A stretch of 7,143 nucleotides of DNA from CALJIC01 sp039805565. Its GTDB lineage: Bacteria > Chloroflexota > Chloroflexia > Chloroflexales > Roseiflexaceae. A program made the translations under genes and the position numbers. Of this stretch, positions 1-4,483 are shown piece by piece; positions within the stretch are counted from its first letter, which is position 1, and the number at the start of each line of letters is the position of its first letter. The notes under the pieces were generated by a model. It made no database searches. It saw nothing but the letters and a program-made list of their open reading frames with translations, and had not been told where the DNA came from. The stretch covers positions 1 to 7,143 of the forward strand of contig JBDLTZ010000030.1 of the NCBI GenBank assembly GCA_039805565.1, given 5' to 3'.

Positions 1-482
1 CCGAGCACCAGACCCAGCAGCCCCGCCTCGCGGCGACCAGGCGCCGGGCCGCCAGCATAACGGATACTCCCCAGCAGCAGGTATGTAGAGGCACACGCGA
101 GCATGCTGTCGGGGATCGCCAGGCGGTCGTGCAGCGCCGGGAGGGGGGCGGTGGCGTACAGTAGTGCCGCCAGCAGGCCCCCGCCCGCCGAGCCAAGCGC
201 ACGCCCGGACAGCGCCAGCCCAACCACCGTCAGCGCGCCGCAGCCCACCGAGAGAAGCCGGCCTGGAAGCAGTGGGGCGACGGGGAGCGGTGCGAGGGCC
301 GCGAGCGCCAGCTCCTGGATGAGTTTACCGTCTGCGAGGGTCGTGCGGAGCGCAGCAGGGAAGGCCGCGGCGCGCACCAGGTAGACCGCCTCATCGTTGA
401 ACAGCGGGATCGCCAGCAGCCCAGGCAGACGAGCGAGCACGTAGATTGCGACGACGAGCAGGAGCACTCGGCGTTCGGTCAT
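1..482 (-). CDS. GT39/PMT-type integral membrane glycosyltransferase (N-terminal 160 residues, cut by window edge)
   Basis: An open frame starts at ATG 482-480 and stays open to the left edge, giving 160 residues without a stop. The product is very hydrophobic. A first membrane helix spans about residues 6-25 and is followed by FNDEAVYL (residues 28-35). This acidic Asp30-Glu31 pair in the first outer loop is the catalytic/metal-binding signature of GT39/ArnT-like enzymes, which use polyprenyl-phosphate sugars. An ADGK segment (50-53) and further helices at about 75-92 and 99-116 follow. The loop HDRLAIPDSML (118-128) matches the family's second conserved loop, with Arg120 and Asp125. The enzyme would transfer a sugar on the outer face of the membrane; the acceptor cannot be told. 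The start overlaps the upstream glycosidase stop (TAATG), so it is probably co-transcribed and translationally coupled. The 3' end lies outside the window. Family assignment is fairly sure, the substrate unknown. Confidence 0.8.
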   Translation of the reverse strand, partial: MTERRVLLLVVAIYVLARLPGLLAIPLFNDEAVYLVRAAAFPAALRTTLADGKLIQELALAALAPLPVAPLLPGRLLSVGCGALTVVGLALSGRALGSAGGGLLAALLYATAPLPALHDRLAIPDSMLACASTYLLLGSIRYAGGPAPGRREAGLLGLVL

Positions 483-1801
483 TACACACCTAGGCGCGGC
501 CCGGGGACAGCGTTGGCGCGGGCGATCACCCCGTAGAGCGCGCCCGAGGGGCGCAGGCGGCGCTCGCCAGTGCGCTCGTCCATCGCATACAGCCCGAAGC
601 GCATGCCCCAGCCCTCAGCCCACTCGAAGTTGTCCACCAGCGACCACATGAACACACCGCGCACGTCGACGCCATCCCGGATGGCCTTGTGGACGGCCGC
701 CAGGTGGGTGAGAATGAAGTGCGGCCGCTGGTCGTCATCGGCGTCGGGGAGCCCGGTCTCGGTGATGTAGATCGGCATCTTGAGACGCCGGTGGACCCGC
801 CGCAGCGCGCGGTAGAGCCCCTCGGGATAGATCTCGCCGAAGGAGGCGCCGAGGAAGCCCTTGTCGCTCTGCTCGAAGTGCTCGGGCGTAAAGCGGCGGC
901 CGAACATCTGGAGCGGCGCGCGCGGGTCGAAGGCCACATGGTCCCGGCTGTAGTAGTTCATGCCGAAGAAGTCGCTCGAGGCGCGCGTGACCTCAAGCAG
1001 GCGCGTGTTGAAGACCCAGTCGTAGATCGCGGTGATCAGCACGTCGCGCTTGGCGGGAGTGGCCGGGTCCAGCACACGCTTGTGGTGGACGATGCCGATG
1101 CGGTGGGCCGGGTGGAGGCCGTGGACGACGCGCGCGGCGATCTGGTGGCCGCGCACCATGTTGCTGAAGACCCGCAGCGAGGCGCGCACGTCGATGCGGC
1201 CGGGGGGCCAGTGCCCGAGGACGTAGCTCAGCGCGGTGTAGACCGTGGGCTCGTTGATAGTGCACCAGAGCTCGCAGAGGTCGCCGAGCTCGCCCACCAC
1301 GCGCTCGACGTAGCGACCGAACTTGGCTGGGGTGGCGGGGTTGAGCCAGGCGCCCTGGGCCTCAAGCCACAGCGGGTTGGTGAAGTGGTGCAGTGTCACC
1401 ATCGGGGTCATACCACGGGTGCGGATGCCCTCGAGGATCTCGCGGTAGCGCCGGATCGCGGCGGGGTCCCAGCGCCCCTCCTCGGGCTCGACGCGGCTCC
1501 ACTCGACCGACATGCGGTGGGCATTGGTGCCGAGGGCCTGGGCGCGGTCGAGGTCCTGCTCGGCGCCGGTCCACCAGCCGCAGGCGTCGCCACTGACGTC
1601 GCCGCGCCAGCAGCGGCCCTCCTGCTCCCACTCCCACCACTGGTTGTTGCAGTTGCCCCCCTCGACCTGGTGGGCGCTGGTGGCGGTGCCCCAGAGGAAG
1701 CCCGGCGGGAAGCGCAGCGGCTCAGCAACCGCTGTAACAATCCGCTCTGTTATGTCTATCTCGGTAGTCATACAGTGTTCGTCGTGCTCAGCGATACTCA
1801 T
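482..1801 (-). CDS. Glycoside hydrolase family 1 beta-glucosidase/beta-glycosidase
   Basis: A 439-residue retaining GH1 enzyme, expected to cleave beta-linked glucosides or related glycosides. It has no signal peptide, so it should be cytoplasmic. The N-terminal GH1 signature is FLWGTATSAHQVEG (residues 35-48; Gln45 would contact the -1 sugar). TLHHF is at 136-140. The acid/base is Glu184 in TINEP, and the nucleophile is Glu348 in ITETG. The C-terminal sugar-binding stretch SLVDNFEWAEGW is at 387-398. The usual motif after the nucleophile is TENG; here Asn is replaced by Thr349. The part before FFGMNYY (278-284) looks shorter than in typical family members. I chose ATG 1801, which has a weak GGAA nine bases upstream. 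A TTG at 1825 would add eight residues, and an ATG at 1771 would remove ten. It has its own promoter and structured leader and is followed by an overlapping GT39 gene. Confidence 0.93.
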   Translation of the reverse strand: MSIAEHDEHCMTTEIDITERIVTAVAEPLRFPPGFLWGTATSAHQVEGGNCNNQWWEWEQEGRCWRGDVSGDACGWWTGAEQDLDRAQALGTNAHRMSVEWSRVEPEEGRWDPAAIRRYREILEGIRTRGMTPMVTLHHFTNPLWLEAQGAWLNPATPAKFGRYVERVVGELGDLCELWCTINEPTVYTALSYVLGHWPPGRIDVRASLRVFSNMVRGHQIAARVVHGLHPAHRIGIVHHKRVLDPATPAKRDVLITAIYDWVFNTRLLEVTRASSDFFGMNYYSRDHVAFDPRAPLQMFGRRFTPEHFEQSDKGFLGASFGEIYPEGLYRALRRVHRRLKMPIYITETGLPDADDDQRPHFILTHLAAVHKAIRDGVDVRGVFMWSLVDNFEWAEGWGMRFGLYAMDERTGERRLRPSGALYGVIARANAVPGPRLGV

Positions 1802-1812
1802 GCTAAATAGTT

Positions 1813-1898
1813 CCAGACAAACCAATCAGTCTGGTGGGTGGGTTTCAGGGAGGGCCAAGCGCTCCCTGGCTCCCCCTTCCCAAACCACGTCTGTGGTT
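1813..1898 (-). promoter_or_regulatory. Structured 5' leader of the GH1 gene with three inverted repeats
   Basis: Between the predicted promoter and ATG 1801 lie three perfect inverted repeats. The first is AACCAC/GTGGTT (1883-1888 with 1893-1898, loop 4). The second is CAGGGAG/CTCCCTG (1846-1852 with 1862-1868, loop 9). The third is CCAGAC/GTCTGG (1813-1818 with 1829-1834, loop 10). On the mRNA, the 3' arm of the last one ends in the GG of the weak GGAA ribosome binding site, so the hairpin could hide it. The repeats may instead be protein-binding operators. I do not recognise a known riboswitch class. Confidence 0.4.
1854..1867 (-). promoter_or_regulatory. Possible LacI-family operator half-site in the GH1 leader
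   Basis: Plus-strand bases 1854-1867 contain AGCGCTCCC (1858-1866). They match 9 of 14 positions of the TGGGAGCGCTCCCA type of palindrome bound by LacI-family sugar repressors such as CebR, which control beta-glucosidase genes. The core AGCGCT and the right half fit; the left half does not. The site lies downstream of the predicted -10, where a repressor could block elongation. No regulator gene is present in the window, so this is only a suggestion. Confidence 0.22.
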
Positions 1899-1910
1899 AT
1901 ATGTAGCGAG

Positions 1911-1920
1911 GAGTATAGCA
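1911..1920 (-). promoter_or_regulatory. Extended -10 promoter of the GH1-GT39 unit
   Basis: On the minus strand this reads TGCTATACTC, an extended -10 (TGn followed by TATACT; 5 of 6 to TATAAT). No good -35 hexamer is found 16-18 bases upstream (CTCTCC at 17), which is tolerated by extended -10 promoters. Transcription would start near 1905 and give a leader of about 100 bases. The same ten bases occur at the promoter of the ATPase gene at 3836-3845, which supports a shared sigma factor recognition element. Confidence 0.5.
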
Positions 1921-1955
1921 CGACGAGGGCCGAGGGAGAGAGCTGAACGCTTCGA

Positions 1956-1997
1956 GTCGTCGGTCGTCGGTCGTCTGTCGCCGGTCACCGGTCGTCA
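1956..1997. repeat. Six-copy heptanucleotide tandem repeat (GTCGTCG-type)
   Basis: Read on the plus strand the units are GTCGTCG, GTCGTCG, GTCGTCT, GTCGCCG, GTCACCG and GTCGTCA, each exactly seven bases with no gaps. The two left units are identical and the right ones diverge. The last unit contains the stop codon (TGA, 1997-1995) of the HerA-like gene, so the array sits at the gene's 3' end and extends into the intergenic gap. It contains the near-palindrome CCGGTCACCGG (1981-1991). No U-rich terminator tail is seen. Confidence 0.75.
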
Positions 1998-3785
1998 CGG
2001 GACAAAGCAGTGCGGGTTAGCGCGCGCGAGGTCGTCGGCGGCGCGGAATCCCTGGAGCACGAGTGGGGTGCCGAGGCTGCCGAGGGCCACGATCGGGCCG
2101 GTGACCATGAAGGTGTAGCGGCCGGTACGCTTGGGGTCGGGCAGCGAGCAGTAGCGCGCGAAGCCCTCTTTGCCGAGCTCGGTCTCGACATACTCGCGGT
2201 CGGCGCCGAGCTTGAAGCCCTGGCCGAAGATCTTCACCTGGAGCTGCCGCAGGATGGTCTTGTCGAAGTCGTGCAGGGTCTGGGTAACGAACATCCAGCC
2301 GACGCCGTACTTGCCAGTCATGCGGATGCTCTGGGCGAGCAGGGTGCGCGTGCGTGCGCCGTCGGTGCTTTCGGATGCGTGCTCGCCGGCGAAGAGGTGC
2401 GCCTCATCGAGCAGCACAAGCGCATTGGAGGTCTGGCCGCTCTGGAACGAGCGGTGGATGACGTGGCGCAGGCGGGTGAGGATTTCGTTCAGCAGGAAGT
2501 AGGGGGTCTGGTCGGCGCCGTCCTGGGCGAAGGAGAGCACCACCACGGCGCGGTCGCTGAGCACCTTCTGGATCACCTGCGAGAGCGGGGTGCGGCCGGA
2601 GTCGGTACGGAAGGCGCGCAGCGACTCCTCCCAGACGCGGCGCAGGCGCGGCTCGTCGAGGCTGTAGCGGGCGAGGACGTCGGCGGCGCGCTGGCCCTCG
2701 CCGGGGGTGGTGCCGGGGCGGGTGGCGTAGATCACATCGGCGAAGCGCGCCAGGTCCTTCACCAGCAGGGGCAGGTCGGCGGCCTTGAGGTCGCGGATGG
2801 GGCGGCGCCGGCCCTGGGAGTCGGTCAGGTCGGCCAGGAGCCCGGCGAGGCGCTCGGCGGCCTCGCGCTCCTTGTTGGCGCCCTTGAAGCCGAGGCTCTC
2901 AAAGAGCCCGGCGCGGCGCAGAACCTCGGCGAAGGCCTCGGGGCCCTCGAGGGCCACGTCATCGGTGGAGAGCACCTGGGCGGAGCGCGAGGTGCGCAGG
3001 CCGCCGAGCAGGCGCTTGATGCTGAAGTCCACCCGGTGGTCGCCGGCGGCGAACCGGTCGCGGCCGAACTCCCCCTGCGGGTCGAGCACCAGGATGCCGA
3101 GCTGGGGGTTGGCGGCGAAGCCGGCCAGCAGCTGAGCGGCCATAATCGACTTGCCGCTGCGGGTCTGGCCGAAGATACCGAGCATCACCGCCTCGCCGAA
3201 GCCGCCCTGCTCGGTGGAGCCGAAGTGGCGCAGGGTGAGCGGCACGGGCAGGCCGTCGCCGGGGGACTGGCCGGCGTAGAAGATGCCGGGCTCGGTGTGG
3301 ACCAGGTCCTGGAGCGTCTGGGCGTCGGCGGGGTAGACGGGGGTGCCGCTGGGGGGCGGGGTGGAGAGGGTGGTCCTTCGCACCACGCGGCCGGCGTCAT
3401 CGAGCAGGAACACGCCGAGGGCGGTGAGCTGGGCGGCGGTGAGGTCACTTTCGCCGGAGAGGGCCGGGAGCGCACCCTGGTGCTTGATCACCGCGCGGAT
3501 GACCGGGTCCTCGTGCCAGCGGTTGCGGGTGACGATGCCGCCGAGCTGGCAGAGGGCGCGCTTGCGGTAGGCCTTGCCGTTGAAGCGCTCGTAGACCTCG
3601 AAGGTGACCCAGGCGTGGTCCAGCGCGCGGTCGCGGGCGGTCTCGAGGATATCGACGGTGAACTGCGTAGTGGAGTTGGGGCTGCCGATCACGGCGATCG
3701 GGGCGGCCACCAGCGGCGCTTCGGCGCCCCGCGCGCTCTCGCCGGCGCGGGCGTAGGTCTCGCGGCTCTCTCGCAGCGGTTTCAC
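1995..3785 (-). CDS. HerA-like DUF87 ATPase (FtsK/HerA hexameric DNA-translocase family)
   Basis: With the GTG start at 3785 the product has 596 residues. Numbered from there, about residues 30-90 resemble a HAS-barrel (starting IAVIGSPNSTTQF). A Pro-rich stretch (about 140-152) precedes the RecA-type core. Walker A is GQTRSGKS (206-213). LDPQGEF (234-240) is the HerA-type acidic motif. Walker B is LVLLDEAH (456-463, Asp460-Glu461), and FVTQT (499-503) is a sensor-like motif. HerA proteins form hexameric rings that pump DNA, usually with a NurA nuclease during end resection or with defence effectors. No NurA, Mre11/Rad50 or Sir2/TIR partner is adjacent here, so the partner is unknown. A TTG at 3815 would add ten residues, but the GTG has a strong ribosome binding site. 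A sigma-70 promoter and two LexA-type boxes lie upstream, suggesting SOS control. Family call is firm, the exact role inferred. Confidence 0.9.
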   Translation of the reverse strand: MKPLRESRETYARAGESARGAEAPLVAAPIAVIGSPNSTTQFTVDILETARDRALDHAWVTFEVYERFNGKAYRKRALCQLGGIVTRNRWHEDPVIRAVIKHQGALPALSGESDLTAAQLTALGVFLLDDAGRVVRRTTLSTPPPSGTPVYPADAQTLQDLVHTEPGIFYAGQSPGDGLPVPLTLRHFGSTEQGGFGEAVMLGIFGQTRSGKSIMAAQLLAGFAANPQLGILVLDPQGEFGRDRFAAGDHRVDFSIKRLLGGLRTSRSAQVLSTDDVALEGPEAFAEVLRRAGLFESLGFKGANKEREAAERLAGLLADLTDSQGRRRPIRDLKAADLPLLVKDLARFADVIYATRPGTTPGEGQRAADVLARYSLDEPRLRRVWEESLRAFRTDSGRTPLSQVIQKVLSDRAVVVLSFAQDGADQTPYFLLNEILTRLRHVIHRSFQSGQTSNALVLLDEAHLFAGEHASESTDGARTRTLLAQSIRMTGKYGVGWMFVTQTLHDFDKTILRQLQVKIFGQGFKLGADREYVETELGKEGFARYCSLPDPKRTGRYTFMVTGPIVALGSLGTPLVLQGFRAADDLARANPHCFVP

Positions 3786-3789
3786 TCGT

Positions 3790-3797
3790 CCCCCCTC
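3790..3797 (-). promoter_or_regulatory. Ribosome binding site that decides the GTG start of the HerA-like gene
   Basis: On the minus strand 3797-3790 reads GAGGGGGG. Its GAGG lies eight bases upstream of GTG 3785-3783. The alternative TTG at 3815 lies only about 15 bases after the predicted transcription start and has no purine-rich element ahead of it, so the GTG start is preferred. Confidence 0.65.
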
Positions 3798-3820
3798 TGG
3801 TTGCACTTCGAACAAAAATG

Positions 3821-3836
3821 CTGAACACTTGTTCAG
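3821..3836. promoter_or_regulatory. LexA-type SOS box over the transcription start of the HerA-like gene
   Basis: The sequence CTGAACACTTGTTCAG is a perfect 6+6 inverted repeat with a four-base centre. Its core (3823-3834) is GAAC-ACTT-GTTC, an exact match to the GAAC-N4-GTTC box bound by LexA in Bacillus, actinobacteria and green non-sulfur bacteria. It directly abuts the predicted -10 (3837-3842) and covers the expected +1 near 3830, the classical place for repression. The identity of the binding protein is inferred. Confidence 0.65.
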
Positions 3837-3865
3837 AGTATAGCAGTCTGTGGGGCAGAGATCAA
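3837..3865 (-). promoter_or_regulatory. Sigma-70 type promoter of the HerA-like gene
   Basis: On the minus strand there is a -35 TTGATC (3865-3860), a spacer of exactly 17 bases and a -10 TATACT (3842-3837). The -10 is preceded by TGC, which makes it an extended -10. Transcription should start near 3830, leaving a leader of about 45 bases before GTG 3785. The -35 matches TTGACA at four of six positions and the -10 matches at five of six. Confidence 0.7.
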
Positions 3866-3898
3866 GGGGTTGATAAGAACATGTGTAAACAGTTTTAC

Positions 3899-3910
3899 GA
3901 ACGAGTGTTC
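3899..3910. promoter_or_regulatory. Second LexA-type SOS box upstream of the HerA-like promoter
   Basis: The bases read GAAC-GAGT-GTTC, again an exact GAAC-N4-GTTC palindrome. Its centre lies 76 bases from the centre of the first box and about 40 bases upstream of the -35 element. A short dyad GTAAA/TTTAC (3885-3889 with 3894-3898) lies next to it. The spacing would allow two bound dimers to co-operate, or the site could serve an unseen divergent transcript. Confidence 0.55.
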
Positions 3911-3944
3911 TACATCACAGCAACACCCGGGCATCCGCAAAGCG

Positions 3945-3987
3945 GCGGCGCGCGGAGGCGGGCTCTCGCCCACGCTCCGCGCGCCGC
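3945..3987. terminator. Very long GC-rich hairpin, probable terminator after the protease remnant
   Basis: A perfect 13-base stem is formed by GCGGCGCGCGGAG (3945-3957) and its complement (3975-3987). Inside it is a second stem GGGC-TCTC-GCCC (3960-3971) with a four-base loop. It lies 83 bases beyond the stop of the protease remnant and upstream of the HerA-like promoter, where it would insulate the two units. In the minus-strand direction only a short TTT follows, so it is not a textbook intrinsic terminator. A repeated palindromic element is the alternative. Confidence 0.5.
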
Positions 3988-4070
3988 AGCGGCTGGAACA
4001 GCCGATCCCGGTGCTACAGTTGTGTACCGCGTCCTGATGCCCAGGAGCGTTCAGCGTCTAGCGCTCTGCC

Positions 4071-4340
4071 CTAGGGCAGGTGCGCATCGAACGTGCCATA
4101 GAGCCAGTTGAGGTCATCGGCGCGGTCGACGCGGTACACCCCGCCGGTGCCGGCGCAGGAACCATTGAGGCCGAAGGAGGTCACGCCGCCCACCACGTTC
4201 GAGCTGCCGATGAAGTTCGGGCCGCCCGAGTCGCCGAAGCAGGCGCCGCCAGTGTTGGCGTTGTTCGACAGCAGCAGCGAGAAGTCGCCGGTGAAGCCGG
4301 TGTTGATCTGGAGCAGGCGCGGGGTGGCCACCATCCGCAC
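4071..4340 (-). pseudogene. 5'-truncated, frameshifted remnant of a trypsin-like (S1) serine protease
   Basis: An 89-residue frame keeps only the C-terminal third of an S1 protease. CFGDSGGP (34-41) carries the catalytic Ser38, and Cys34 and Cys62 could form the usual disulfide near the active site. VTSFGLNGSC (53-62) and a C-terminal YRVDRADDLNWL (69-80) complete the fold. The His and Asp parts of the triad, a propeptide and a signal peptide are absent. The frame begins abruptly at GTG 4340 with no ribosome binding site, and an in-frame TGA lies ten codons upstream. The neighbouring frame is open upstream (roughly 4341-4430). Removing one base of the CCC run at 4340-4342 would join the two frames. 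Only about 140 bases separate the remnant from the subtilase gene, so most of the original gene appears deleted. A sequencing error could explain the frameshift but not the missing N-terminal two thirds. Confidence 0.78.
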
Positions 4341-4448
4341 CCGCAGCGCGCAGCGCGTTCGCGTCGGTCACGGACACCGAGCTGAAGGCGGGGTTGGTGA
4401 ACACGTCAACGTCGTTGGTGGATACCAATCTTTGCGTCCCAGGGGAGA

Positions 4449-4476
4449 GAGCCGCGGGAGGAATCCCCCGCGGCTC
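4449..4476 (-). terminator. GC-rich hairpin just after the subtilase stop codon
   Basis: A perfect ten-base inverted repeat (GAGCCGCGGG at 4449-4458 with CCCGCGGCTC at 4467-4476, loop of eight) begins seven bases beyond the TGA of the subtilase gene. Position and strength fit a transcription terminator or an mRNA 3'-end stabiliser. No run of T follows on the minus strand, so termination would be inefficient or factor-assisted. Confidence 0.6.
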
Positions 4477-4483
4477 ACGCAGC

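Noticed and set aside
689..1810. A 373-codon open frame on the plus strand opposite the GH1 gene
   Set aside because: It is antisense to a well-conserved enzyme, rich in Ala, Val, Gly and Asp without domain features, and is explained by high GC at third positions.
2010..3824. A 604-codon open frame on the plus strand opposite the HerA-like gene
   Set aside because: Its product is Gly/Ala/Glu-rich low-complexity sequence with no recognisable domain. It mirrors the GC-rich codon pattern of the opposite gene, which has clear Walker motifs.
3877..3888. A third SOS-like site, GAAC-ATGT-GTAA
   Set aside because: Two of the four bases of the second half differ, so it does not stand on its own, though it could be a weak accessory site.
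4066..4079. Perfect 14-base palindrome CTGCCCTAGGGCAG over the stop codon of the protease remnant
   Set aside because: It has no loop, so it cannot form a useful hairpin, and it matches no operator I know; probably chance at a GC-rich stop codon.
3818..4111. A 97-codon plus-strand frame starting in the HerA promoter region
   Set aside because: It has no ribosome binding site, runs through the SOS boxes and the long hairpin, and its composition looks like translated non-coding sequence.
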